Shown here piece by piece: positions 52,771-61,432 of a stretch of DNA of 64,000 nt (position 1 is the stretch's first letter; each line of letters begins with the position of its first letter). The notes beneath the pieces are model-generated. The model did no database searches, was not told where the DNA came from, and saw only the letters and a program-made list of their open reading frames with translations. The DNA comes from HK1 sp965204915 (GTDB lineage Bacteria; Pseudomonadota; Gammaproteobacteria; HK1). Both the position numbers and the translations under genes were made by a program. The DNA lies in assembly GCA_965204915.1 (NCBI GenBank), contig OZ242023.1, positions 5,208,001-5,272,000 of the forward strand, written 5' to 3'.

Positions 52771-53454
52771 GTGGCGCTACGCAACGGGAAGGATCGGGGG
52801 AAGGAACGGGGGAGGGAGCGGCGAATCGACGCGGTGCTGTTCGACTGCGACGGCGTACTCGTGGACAGCGAGCGGGTCGCGGTCGAGTGCATCGTCGAGC
52901 TCGCGGCCCGGTTCGGCGCCAGCTTCGGATTCGAGGAGGCGCTGCGGCGGTTCACCGGCGCGCGGATGGCCGACAACTTGCGCGACATCGAGGAGCGGGG
53001 GCGGTGCAAGCTGCCGGACGGCTTCGAGGACGATCTTCGAGCACACATGGCGGCGGAGTTCGAGTCCCGGCTTGAGCCGATCGAAGGTGCGGCGGCGCTG
53101 GTCGAGGCCCTCGACGTGCCGTACTGCGTGGTCTCGAACGGCCCGCGTTCGAAGATGGAGGTCACCTTGCGGGTCACCGGCCTGCTCGATCACTTCGCCG
53201 GGCGCATCGTGAGCGCGTACGAGGTGGGGGTGTGGAAGCCGGATCCCGCGCTGTTCCTGCACGCGGCGCGAATGCTCGGGGTGGCGCCCGCGCGGTGCGC
53301 GGTGGTCGAGGACAGCGATTACGGCATCGCGGCCGGGGTGGCGGCCGGGATGCAGGTCTTCGCGCTGGTCCCCGGCGAACGGGCGCCTGCGGTGCCGGAC
53401 GGCGTGGTGGCGGTGGCGTCGCTGGCGGAGCTGCACGACCGACTCCCATGCTGA
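52771..53454 (+). CDS. HAD-superfamily (subfamily IA) phosphatase
   Basis: The 227-residue protein has DxD motif VLFDCDGVLVDSE (nucleophile Asp), VVSNGPRSKME (motif II Ser), and KPDPALFLHAARMLGVAPAR (Lys) with VVEDSDYGIAAG. It likely hydrolyses a sugar phosphate or phosphoglycolate-like ester. GTG 52771 is chosen because GGAGG lies 5 bases upstream; a longer frame opens at 52621. The end overlaps the next gene by 7 bases. Confidence 0.85.
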   Translation: MALRNGKDRGKERGRERRIDAVLFDCDGVLVDSERVAVECIVELAARFGASFGFEEALRRFTGARMADNLRDIEERGRCKLPDGFEDDLRAHMAAEFESRLEPIEGAAALVEALDVPYCVVSNGPRSKMEVTLRVTGLLDHFAGRIVSAYEVGVWKPDPALFLHAARMLGVAPARCAVVEDSDYGIAAGVAAGMQVFALVPGERAPAVPDGVVAVASLAELHDRLPC

Positions 53455-53906
53455 GCGGTGTGGAGCGCCGGTTCGTGGAGTCGATGCGCGTCGCCCGGCT
53501 CGCGACCGCGGATGCGAACGGTATCCCGCACGTGGTGCCGATCTGCTACGCGCTGATCGGCGACGACCTCTACGTGACCATCGACGAGAAGCCGAAGCAT
53601 CCGGACGTCCGCGCGATGAAGCGGCTGCGTAACATCGAGGCGAATCCCGCCGTCGCCGTCGTCGTCGATCGCTACGACGAAGACTGGTCCCGGCTGGCAT
53701 GGGTGATGCTGCGGGGCCGCGCCGACGTCCTCGACCACGGCGACGAGCACGATCGCGCGCAGGCCGGGCTGCGGGAACGCTATCCGCAGTACCGCACGAT
53801 GCGGATCGAATCGCTGCCGGTCATCGCGCTGCGGATCGCCCGCGTGACCGCCTGGGGCGCCCTCGACGCGCCGGACGGCGAGCCCGCCGCGGACGCCTCG
53901 CCGTGA
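53448..53906 (+). CDS. PPOX-class F420-dependent oxidoreductase-like (TIGR03668-type)
   Basis: The 152-residue split-barrel protein: MRVARLATADANGIPHVVPI, LYVTIDEKPKHPDVRAMKRL, RNIEANPAVAVVVDRYDEDW and WVMLRGRADVL. This matches the small PPOX family linked to F420-using genomes. It sits before cofC, which supports F420 as cofactor. FMN or heme binding is the alternative for the fold. Confidence 0.78.
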   Translation: MLSGVERRFVESMRVARLATADANGIPHVVPICYALIGDDLYVTIDEKPKHPDVRAMKRLRNIEANPAVAVVVDRYDEDWSRLAWVMLRGRADVLDHGDEHDRAQAGLRERYPQYRTMRIESLPVIALRIARVTAWGALDAPDGEPAADASP

Positions 53907-54079
53907 GTTCCGCGCCATCGACCCCGCGCAGTGCGTGAGCCGTGCCCCGGACAAGCGGGAAGCGCCGGCGTGCTCCGGACGGGGGACGCCCCGACGCGCC
54001 ACGGGCAGGGGGGCCGTCCCGCCGGCCGTCGCGGTCGAGCGAGCTACCGGGCCACGGTTGCCGAGCGACGGTTTCGGCG

Positions 54080-54739
54080 ATGCCTGCCAGCGACGTCCAT
54101 GCCGTCGTCCCGGTGAAGGATCTGGGGAATGCGAAGCAGCGCCTCGCCGCGGTCCTGGATCAGCCGACGCGCACCGCGCTGTTCCGGGCCATGCTGGAGG
54201 ACGTGCTGGAAGCGCTCTCCGGCGTCGCCGCCCTGGCGCGGATCATCCTCGTCACCCGCGACCCCGAAGCGATCGCGCTGGCCGGACGCTACGGCGCCGA
54301 GTGTCTGGTCGAGCCGGAGAATCGCGGCCACACCGCCGCGGTCGAGCTCGCGGCGAAGACGCTCGCCGAACGCGGGGCGGGAGCGTTGCTGCAGGTTCCC
54401 GGAGACGTTCCTTGCGTCACCGCCGTGGAGATCGAGGCGGTGATCGCGGCGCACGCCCCGGCCCCGGCCGTCACCATCGCCCCGTCGCGCGACCACCGCG
54501 GCTCGAACGCCGTGCTGTGCTCGCCGCCGGACGTGTTTCCGTTCCGGTTCGGCGACGACAGCTTCCATCCGCACCTTGCCGCCGCCCGCGCCGTGGGGGT
54601 CGAGCCGGCCGTCGTCGAACGGACGGGGCTCGGCCTCGACCTCGACACCCCGGACGATCTGGAGGCGTTTCTCGCATCGCCGTCGGACACACGGACGTAC
54701 CGCCTCCTCATCGACCTCATGCCGCCCGGCGGGCGGTGA
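54080..54739 (+). CDS. cofC: 2-phospho-L-lactate guanylyltransferase (CofC-like)
   Basis: A 219-residue nucleotidyltransferase: VHAVVPVKDLGNAKQRLAAV (residues ~6-25), LQVPGDVPCVTAVEIEAVI, the SRDHRGSNAVLCSPP substrate loop and DLDTPDDLEAFL at the C-terminus, the CofC/FbiD pattern. It activates 2-phospholactate, phosphoenolpyruvate or 3-phosphoglycerate with GTP in coenzyme F420 synthesis. No cofD, cofE or cofGH is in the window. Confidence 0.85.
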   Translation: MPASDVHAVVPVKDLGNAKQRLAAVLDQPTRTALFRAMLEDVLEALSGVAALARIILVTRDPEAIALAGRYGAECLVEPENRGHTAAVELAAKTLAERGAGALLQVPGDVPCVTAVEIEAVIAAHAPAPAVTIAPSRDHRGSNAVLCSPPDVFPFRFGDDSFHPHLAAARAVGVEPAVVERTGLGLDLDTPDDLEAFLASPSDTRTYRLLIDLMPPGGR

Positions 54740-54814
54740 CGTTCCGGACCGGCCCCGTCGCTTCCCGGATGCGACGGCAGCCGTCCCGCCACGCCCCGGA
54801 CGCGGCGGAAGCGC

Positions 54815-55243
54815 TCACCGATCCGGGTCCCGGGTCCCGGAGCTGCGGTCGACATAGGCATATACGGCCTCGGCGCTGGCGATCAGGCTGCCGGTATCGT
54901 CGTGCACCTGCGCCGAGGCGAAGTAGATGCGCCGCCCTGCCCGGATCGTCTCGGCGGTGCAGATCAGGCTGGCGCCCTTCGGGCGGCTCACGAAGTTTAC
55001 GTTCAGGGAGACGGTGACGTTGCCCCGGCGCTTCTCCGGATCGGGCTCGTAGATGCCGCAGAAGCCCGTCGCCGCGTCGACGAGGGCCGCGGTCACGCCG
55101 CCGTGGAGGCCGCCTTGACGGTTCTTGTGCCGCTCGTCGAGATCCACGTCGACCCGCGCGAAGCCTTCGCGCCATTCGACGAGGCGGAATCCGAGCTGGC
55201 CATTCAGGCCCCTGGTCAAGTCGTGCGCATCGAAATCGGCCAT
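54815..55243 (-). CDS. PaaI-family thioesterase (hotdog fold)
   Basis: A 142-residue hotdog protein: HKNRQGGLHGGVTAALVDAA (catalytic Gly/Asp loop, residues ~39-58), VSLNVNFVSRPKGASLICTA and QVHDDTGSLIASAEAVYAYV. It likely hydrolyses acyl-CoA. The start at 55243 gives the normal size; the open frame upstream is spurious. Confidence 0.85.
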   Translation of the reverse strand: MADFDAHDLTRGLNGQLGFRLVEWREGFARVDVDLDERHKNRQGGLHGGVTAALVDAATGFCGIYEPDPEKRRGNVTVSLNVNFVSRPKGASLICTAETIRAGRRIYFASAQVHDDTGSLIASAEAVYAYVDRSSGTRDPDR

Positions 55244-55393
55244 ACTTCTGCATCTCCGGCATCGTGTGCAGCCATCGAAGCACCCGAGCCCTGCGGGCGG
55301 GACGATTTCCGAATACCTGCAACGATTGGGGACGGAAACCCCGACGATACTCCCGATCGATGGCGGGATGGCGGGCGCGGAGACGGAAACCAC

Positions 55394-57463
55394 ATGGCCG
55401 ACACCTCCGGGCAGTCCCTCGACCCCGCGGGCCGGCGCCCGCTGTTCACCTTCGTCGTCGTGGCCGACACCCACGTCAACGAGGACGAGCACACCTCGAC
55501 CTCGCCCTACCGGACCAACCATCTCGCCAACGCCCGCGCCCGCCACGTGTTCGCCGAGATTGCGGCCATGCGCCCGGCCCCGCGCTTCGTCGTGCACCTC
55601 GGGGACATCGTGCACCCCGTCCCGTCGCTGCCCGCGTTCCACGAGGCGGTGGCCCGCTTCAAGGCGATCGCCTCCCGGCTCCCGGTGCCCCTGCACGTCA
55701 TTCCCGGCAACCACGACGTCGGGGACAAGGCCATCGACTGGATGCCGGCCGACCAAGTCTGCGACGACTATCTCGCAACCTACCGGGAAGCGTTCGGGCC
55801 GGACTTCTACGCCTTCGACGAGAGCGGCGTGCGCTTCGTCATGCTGAACTCCCTGCTCCTGAACTCCGGGCTCGCCGGAGAGGCGCAGCAGCGGGCGTGG
55901 ACCGAAAGGCAGATCGATACCGCCGGGGACCGGCGCGTGTTCCTGTTCATGCACTATCCGCCCTACATCCACCGCCCCGGTGAGAGCGGCAACTACGACA
56001 ACGTCGACGAGCCCGCGCGCGCGTGGCTGCTCGGCCAGATCCGCAAGCCGGCGGTGGAGGCGGTCTTCGCCGGCCACGTGCACAACTTCTGGTACGACCG
56101 GGTGGGCTCGGCCGAGATGTACATGCTGCCTTCCACCGCGTTCATGCGCCACGACTTCTCCGAGTTCTGCTCGGTGGCGCCCGCCTTCGAGTTCGGGCGC
56201 GGCGACGTCGCGAAGTTCGGCTACTTCAGGGTCGACGTCTTCGAAGACGATCACGTCGCCTGCGCGGTGCGCAGCATGGGCCGGCAGTGTGCGCCGGGCG
56301 ACGCCCCGGACGTTCGGCCCCGCCGCCACCTCGCCCATCCGAAGACCTCGGGGTTCGACAACGCCGGCGTCGAGCTTCGCCATCCCTGGGCCGAGGTCAT
56401 GCAGATCACCGCGACCGGCGGGGTACAGGAGTTCGGCCGCAAGTGGGCGCGCAACGACTACCCGCTGCTCGCGCTGTGGGAGATGGGGGTCCGGCTCTCC
56501 AAGGTGCCCGAGGTGGACGTGATCGAGAGCGGGCCGCGCGAGCGCATGTCCCTGATGGCGCGGCTCGGGCACCGCTACGTGGCGACCGTCGTCGGCGTGC
56601 CGCGCGATGCGCTGCTCGAAGCGGCGGCCGGCGCCGGGGTGCTCGCTTATGAAGTGAACATGACCCTCGAACGGTTCGAGCACCGCCGCGACGTCCTGCG
56701 GTCGGTGCGTGAGAGGAGCGGCGCGATGGTCTTCCTCGCGAAGATCCTCACCGACCACGAGGCGCACTTCGACGGAAAGACGTTCAGCCACTTCGTGAAG
56801 TCCGGCTTCACGGTGGACGAGGTGGAGCGGCGCCGGGCGCTGATCGCCGGCGCCGTCGAGCGCGGCGAGATCGACGGCGTCACCGTGCGAATCGAGATCG
56901 GCGAGCCGTTGCCGGCCGCGGCCTGCCGGCTCCGTGCATTCAGCGCGGAGACGGGCTGCCAGATGCTCGCATCGCTCAAGCTCCACGGCGCGGGCGTCGC
57001 CGTCGCCCGCACCGACGACCGCGAGACCGCGGCCCGCGCGGCGCAGGCGATGATCCTGTCGCGATGCGGGTCCGGCATCCGCTATGTCTTCGACACCTTC
57101 ATGGACGTGGACCGGGGGTACTATCCGCGCAATGCGTTCATCGACCGCCGCTTCAACCCCCGGCCGGCGGCAGGGGTGTTCACGACACTCGCGTCACTGT
57201 TTCCGGGGCGTGAGCACTTCACCCTGATCGAGGGCGGGAGCGACGAGACGATGGACTTCGAGCACGCGGGCTCACGGTATCGGCTGGTATGCGCGCACCG
57301 CGCCGTTGCGCTCGCCTCCCTCGGGACGTTCCCCGCGGACCGGCGCGTCCACGATCTCCTCACGGGCCGGGAGGAAAGCGTGGCGGATCTGCGGGCGGCG
57401 TTGATGCGCGGTGCGCCGGACGGTGGGGACGCCTTGCAGGTGGTGCTGGCGCCGCTCGATTGA
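55394..57463 (+). CDS. Two-domain metallophosphoesterase
   Basis: A 689-residue protein. Residues ~15-330 form a calcineurin-like phosphoesterase with TFVVVADTHVNEDE (D-x-H), VVHLGDIVHPVP (GD), VIPGNHDVGDK (GNHD), FLFMHYPPYIH and VFAGHVHNFWYD (GHxH). The remaining ~350 residues (YVATVVGVPRDALLEAAAGA... MVFLAKILTDHEAHFDGK... RRFNPRPAAGVFTTLASLFP) look like a separate alpha/beta barrel-type domain that is not assigned. It is 270 bases upstream of the phn genes and may liberate phosphate or a phosphodiester substrate. That link is inference. Confidence 0.82.
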   Translation: MADTSGQSLDPAGRRPLFTFVVVADTHVNEDEHTSTSPYRTNHLANARARHVFAEIAAMRPAPRFVVHLGDIVHPVPSLPAFHEAVARFKAIASRLPVPLHVIPGNHDVGDKAIDWMPADQVCDDYLATYREAFGPDFYAFDESGVRFVMLNSLLLNSGLAGEAQQRAWTERQIDTAGDRRVFLFMHYPPYIHRPGESGNYDNVDEPARAWLLGQIRKPAVEAVFAGHVHNFWYDRVGSAEMYMLPSTAFMRHDFSEFCSVAPAFEFGRGDVAKFGYFRVDVFEDDHVACAVRSMGRQCAPGDAPDVRPRRHLAHPKTSGFDNAGVELRHPWAEVMQITATGGVQEFGRKWARNDYPLLALWEMGVRLSKVPEVDVIESGPRERMSLMARLGHRYVATVVGVPRDALLEAAAGAGVLAYEVNMTLERFEHRRDVLRSVRERSGAMVFLAKILTDHEAHFDGKTFSHFVKSGFTVDEVERRRALIAGAVERGEIDGVTVRIEIGEPLPAAACRLRAFSAETGCQMLASLKLHGAGVAVARTDDRETAARAAQAMILSRCGSGIRYVFDTFMDVDRGYYPRNAFIDRRFNPRPAAGVFTTLASLFPGREHFTLIEGGSDETMDFEHAGSRYRLVCAHRAVALASLGTFPADRRVHDLLTGREESVADLRAALMRGAPDGGDALQVVLAPLD

Positions 57464-57733
57464 CGCGGGGAAGAGATCGCCGGGAGGAGCCTCGGGGGAT
57501 ATCGACCCAAGGTCCGACGAACGATCCCGAATACCGGGTCGTCAATCCCATCGACGAGACCATCGGAATCGTCGATTTCAAAGCGTCGGCAATTGATGTT
57601 AGCTTCCACGGTGTCGGTGACCACACCGGGATCGCGGAGCGGCCGTGCCATGATTCCAGGGACGTCCCGAGGAGAGGGATGGCGAGACATGCCGCGCCGA
57701 CCGGCACACAACGACCATGCAAGGGGGTTTGCG

Positions 57734-58684
57734 ATGTTCATGACAGACAATCGTCGAGTACCGTCCGTCCGGCGCTGCTTCGAGCCGGCCGCCCGGACAC
57801 TGGCCACGGCCGCCGTGGCCGCATTCACCTTCACGGGATCCGGCTACGCCGCCGAGTGCAAGGATCCCGACGCGCTCACCTTCGCGATGGTGCCTACCGA
57901 AGAGACCGTCGCCGAGCTCGAGCTCTACAAGCCGGTCACCGATCGCATGGCCATGCTCACGGGCAAGAAGATCCAGTTCTTCATGCCCACCTCGTACGCG
58001 TCGGTCGTGGAAGGCCTCCTTGGCGGATTTGTCCACGTGGCCGTGCTGGGTCCCTATTCCTACGTGATCGCCCACGAGAAGGATCCGACGGTGGAGGTGT
58101 TCGCGACCTATGCGAAGAAACCCGGATACATGCAGGAGGAAGGACCCGGCTACCGCGCCGCGCTGATTACGAAGAAGGGCAGCGGGTTCACGACGATCGA
58201 GTCGCTGAAAGGCGTCACGCTGGGGCTCGTCGATCCGGGCAGCACGTCGGGCAATCTCATGCCGCGCGTCGTGTTCGGCGACGTCATCGGGATGGATCTC
58301 GACGAGTACTTCGGCAAGGTCGTCTACACGGGGAGCCACGAGCTCTCGTCGGTCGCGGTCGGCAAGGGCAAGGTGGACGCCGCGTTCGTCGCGACGCATC
58401 GTTTCGACAACGTCGTCCACAAGGGCGAGATCGGGCTCGAGGACGTCAACGTACTGTGGAAGTCCGATCCCATACCGCAGGATCCATTCGTCTACCGCAA
58501 CGATCTCTGCCAGGAGATCCGTGCGAAGATCACGGATACGTTCATGGGCCTGAAGGATCAGCCCGCGGCGAAGAAGTTCCTCGACAACGTGAAGTCGAAC
58601 ACCTTCGTACCGATGACGTCGCAAGACTACGACATCATCCGCAAGCTCAAGGCGGCGAAGGACGCGAAGAAGAAGTCCGGCTAG
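57734..58684 (+). CDS. phnD: Phosphonate ABC transporter substrate-binding protein
   Basis: The 316-residue periplasmic protein has a signal peptide (TLATAAVAAFTFTGSGYAAE) and PhnD motifs TFAMVPTEETVAELELYKPV, IQFFMPTSYASVVEGLLGG, VLGPYSYVIAHEKD and SSVAVGKGKVDAAFVATH. ATG 57734 follows AAGGGGG. It heads the phnDCEE operon. Confidence 0.92.
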   Translation: MFMTDNRRVPSVRRCFEPAARTLATAAVAAFTFTGSGYAAECKDPDALTFAMVPTEETVAELELYKPVTDRMAMLTGKKIQFFMPTSYASVVEGLLGGFVHVAVLGPYSYVIAHEKDPTVEVFATYAKKPGYMQEEGPGYRAALITKKGSGFTTIESLKGVTLGLVDPGSTSGNLMPRVVFGDVIGMDLDEYFGKVVYTGSHELSSVAVGKGKVDAAFVATHRFDNVVHKGEIGLEDVNVLWKSDPIPQDPFVYRNDLCQEIRAKITDTFMGLKDQPAAKKFLDNVKSNTFVPMTSQDYDIIRKLKAAKDAKKKSG

Positions 58685-58755
58685 CCTGACGGGCGCCGTG
58701 CGGCGTCGTCCCCGCGGCGGGGTGGCGCTGCACGTACCCGCTGGAAGGAATCTCC

Positions 58756-59508
58756 ATGCCGATTCTCGAGGTGCGGGGGCTGAGTGCACGCTACACGCTG
58801 GCCGGACCCGAGATCCTGAAAGGCATTTCCTTCGACGTGGAGGCCGACGACTTCTTCGCCATCATCGGCCCGAGCGGCGCGGGCAAGTCGACGCTGATCC
58901 GCTGCATCAACAAGCTCGTGGAGCCGAGTGGCGGAAGCGTTCGTTTCCACGGCCGTGAAGTGACGTCGCTCCGGGGGCGCGGCCTGCGCACCCTTCGCCG
59001 CGACATCGGCATGATCTTCCAGGAGTTCAACCTCATCAACCGCATGAGCGTCATGGACAACGTGCTGTCCGGGCGCCTCGGGTATACGGGAAACCTTCGC
59101 ACGCTGTTCCGCGCCTTTCCGCGCGCCGACGTCGAACGCGCGCTGGCGCTGCTGCACCGGGTGGGCCTGGAGGATCACGTCGACAAGCGTGCCGACGAGC
59201 TGTCGGGCGGCCAGCGCCAGCGGGTCGGAATCGCCCGCGCGCTGATGCAGGGCCCGAAGCTCCTGCTGCTCGACGAGCCGACGTCATCGCTGGATCCGAA
59301 GATCTCCCGAGAGATCATGGGGCTCATCAAGACCATGGCGAAGGAGTTCAGTGTGCCGTGCCTGTGCAACATCCACGATATCCATCTCGCGATGGAGTTC
59401 TGCAACCGAATCATCGGACTGCAGGACGGCGTGAAGATGTTCGACGGACCCACCGAGCGGATGGACCAGGCGAAGCTCGACGAGATCTACGCGATGGAGG
59501 TGCTGTGA
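58756..59508 (+). CDS. phnC: Phosphonate ABC transporter ATPase
   Basis: The 250-residue ATPase has Walker A GPSGAGKST, Q-loop IGMIFQEFNLINRMSVMDNV, signature LSGGQRQRVGIARAL, Walker B LLLLDEPTSSLDP and H-loop CNIHDIHLAMEFC. The FNLINRMSVMDNVLSGRLGY segment is typical of PhnC. It is complete. Confidence 0.95.
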   Translation: MPILEVRGLSARYTLAGPEILKGISFDVEADDFFAIIGPSGAGKSTLIRCINKLVEPSGGSVRFHGREVTSLRGRGLRTLRRDIGMIFQEFNLINRMSVMDNVLSGRLGYTGNLRTLFRAFPRADVERALALLHRVGLEDHVDKRADELSGGQRQRVGIARALMQGPKLLLLDEPTSSLDPKISREIMGLIKTMAKEFSVPCLCNIHDIHLAMEFCNRIIGLQDGVKMFDGPTERMDQAKLDEIYAMEVL

Positions 59509-59518
59509 GGCCGGGCCG

Positions 59519-60355
59519 ATGAGCGATGCGCGGGCCGGCGCCGGCATGACCGTTGCGCCGGCGGCCGACCGGCTCCTCGCCGCCCGGCGCCGGCGCCGTG
59601 GCGGGCGCCTGGCCATCGCGGGCGTCCTGTGCGTCATGGTCGTGTGGAGCATCGACGTCACGATCGTCGAGGACACCGACTGGGAACGTATCGGCTCGCT
59701 CGCCAACGTGCTCGAGTCGGCCGGGGAGTTCGTCGGAGTGGATTGGGGCCTGTTCCCGGATCTCGCCGGGCCGGCGCTCGAGACGTTCATGATCGCGTGC
59801 CTGGGCACGCTGCTCGGCGTGTTCGTCTGCATTCCGGTCACCTGGTTCGGAGCGCTGAACGTCACGCCCTTCAAGCCGGTCACCTATCCTCTCGCACGGC
59901 TCATGATGACGATGAGCCGATCGATCCACGAGATCGTCTGGGCGCTGTTCTTCGTCGCGGTGGTGGGGCTCGGTGCGATGGCCGGGATCCTCGCGCTCGC
60001 CATGCGCTCGGTCGGCTTCATCGCGAAGATGTCGGCGGAGGCGATCGAGGACATCGACCCCGGGCCGGTCGAGGCCATTCGCGCGGCGGGGGGCAACGGA
60101 TTCCAGGTGCTGCTCTACGCGATCCTGCCGCAGGTGCTGCCGCAGATCCTCGGGGTCGTCGTGTTCGAGTGGGAGATCAACATCCGCCGCTCGGCCGTTC
60201 TCGGGCTCGTCGGCGCCGGGGGGCTGGGGCTCGTGTTCTTCCGCCAGATGAACACGTTCAACTTCCCCGGGGTGACCACGGTCATCATCGCGATCCTCGG
60301 CATCATCCTCATCGGCGAGGTGGTCTCCCACTTCGCACGCAAGGCGGTGATCTGA
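59519..60355 (+). CDS. phnE: Phosphonate ABC transporter permease 1
   Basis: The 278-residue membrane protein has about 6 transmembrane segments, ETFMIACLGTLLGVFVCIPV, RSIHEIVWALFFVAVVGLGA and an EAA loop AIEDIDPGPVEAIRAAGGNG. It has an N-terminal low-complexity stretch (MSDARAGAGMTVAPAADRLL). Its stop overlaps the next start (TGATG). Confidence 0.93.
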   Translation: MSDARAGAGMTVAPAADRLLAARRRRRGGRLAIAGVLCVMVVWSIDVTIVEDTDWERIGSLANVLESAGEFVGVDWGLFPDLAGPALETFMIACLGTLLGVFVCIPVTWFGALNVTPFKPVTYPLARLMMTMSRSIHEIVWALFFVAVVGLGAMAGILALAMRSVGFIAKMSAEAIEDIDPGPVEAIRAAGGNGFQVLLYAILPQVLPQILGVVVFEWEINIRRSAVLGLVGAGGLGLVFFRQMNTFNFPGVTTVIIAILGIILIGEVVSHFARKAVI

Positions 60356-61242
60356 TGGCGCCGGATCCCCGATGCGGCGTGGCCGGGACGCCGATGCCCG
60401 GCGGCACGGCGTCCGCCGCGGCCGGAACGGCGCCGTGCGAGCCGCGCTGGAGCCGCCACAGGTTCCCGGAGTCGCTCTACGGCTACGGCGCGTGGATCGT
60501 CGTGCTCGGCTTCCTGGGCTTCAGCGTGGACTACCTCGAGATCCCGCTCGAGCGCATCCCGGCCATGTTCGAGCGCACCGCGTCGGTGCTCGCGAGCCGC
60601 TACTACCCGCCGGACATCCCCTACGTCCTGGATCGGGACTACATGGGCTCCGTGGTCGAGACGATCCAGATGGCCTACCTGGGGGCCCTGTTCGGACTGC
60701 TCATGTCGGTCCCCCTCGGCTGGTTCGGATCGTTCAACATGACCCCGAGCCGGCGCTTCGTCTATCCCGTGGCACGCCTGTTCACGATGGGCTTTCGCGC
60801 CGTGCACGAGATGATCTGGGCCATCCTGTTCGTGAGCATCCTCGGCTTCGGCATGCTGGCCGGGGTGCTGGCGCTCACGTTCTTCTGCGCGGGCTTCGCC
60901 GGAAAGCTGTTCGCCGAGGAGATCGAAGCCATCGACATGGGGCCGGTGGAAGCCATGCGCGCAACCGGAGCGAACCTCTTCCAGGTCATGGTGTTCGGGG
61001 TGTTTCCGCAGGTGCGCGTGGCCTTCACCGGCATCGGCATCTATACCTGGGACGTCGCCTTCCGCGCTGCGACGGTGGTGGGCTTCGTCGGCGCCGGGGG
61101 AATGGGCTGGTACCTCAAGCGCAGCGTGCTGCAGATCGAGACCGAGCGGGTCGCCGCGATCATTCTCTCCATCGTCGTGCTGGTGCTCGTCTCCGAGGCG
61201 GTCTCCGCGCTCGCCCGCGACCGGGTGATGAAGATGAAGTGA
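60355..61242 (+). CDS. phnE: Phosphonate ABC transporter permease 2
   Basis: The 295-residue membrane protein is paralogous to permease 1: ETIQMAYLGALFGLLMSVPL, RAVHEMIWAILFVSILGFGM and EAA loop EIEAIDMGPVEAMRATGANL. The first ~35 residues are Ala/Gly/Pro-rich and dispensable-looking. The two permeases likely form a heterodimer. Confidence 0.93.
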   Translation: MAPDPRCGVAGTPMPGGTASAAAGTAPCEPRWSRHRFPESLYGYGAWIVVLGFLGFSVDYLEIPLERIPAMFERTASVLASRYYPPDIPYVLDRDYMGSVVETIQMAYLGALFGLLMSVPLGWFGSFNMTPSRRFVYPVARLFTMGFRAVHEMIWAILFVSILGFGMLAGVLALTFFCAGFAGKLFAEEIEAIDMGPVEAMRATGANLFQVMVFGVFPQVRVAFTGIGIYTWDVAFRAATVVGFVGAGGMGWYLKRSVLQIETERVAAIILSIVVLVLVSEAVSALARDRVMKMK

Positions 61243-61316
61243 CGCCGCTGCGTGGAGCGCCGGCAGCCACGTCCGGTGCTTCGATCGGAATCGACGGGCC
61301 GGAAGAACGTTCGATT

Positions 61317-61344
61317 TTGATGGCGGCGGGACAGTTGCTATCGT
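61317..61344 (+). promoter_or_regulatory. Putative promoter for phnA-adh
   Basis: TTGATG (61317-61322) and TATCGT (61339-61344) are spaced by 16 bases, about 90 bases before the phnA start, in a 190-base gap after the permease gene. The match is moderate. Confidence 0.3.
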
Positions 61345-61432
61345 GTACGGGACGAGAGCGGCGGTATCGAACGGCGTTTCCCGCGGGTGCGGCGGACCGG
61401 CCCGCGCGAAGGTGAAAACGGAGAGGAACGAC

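Noticed and set aside
55244..56986. Upstream extension of the thioesterase frame
   Set aside because: It is antisense to the metallophosphoesterase; the thioesterase has a normal family length from 55243.
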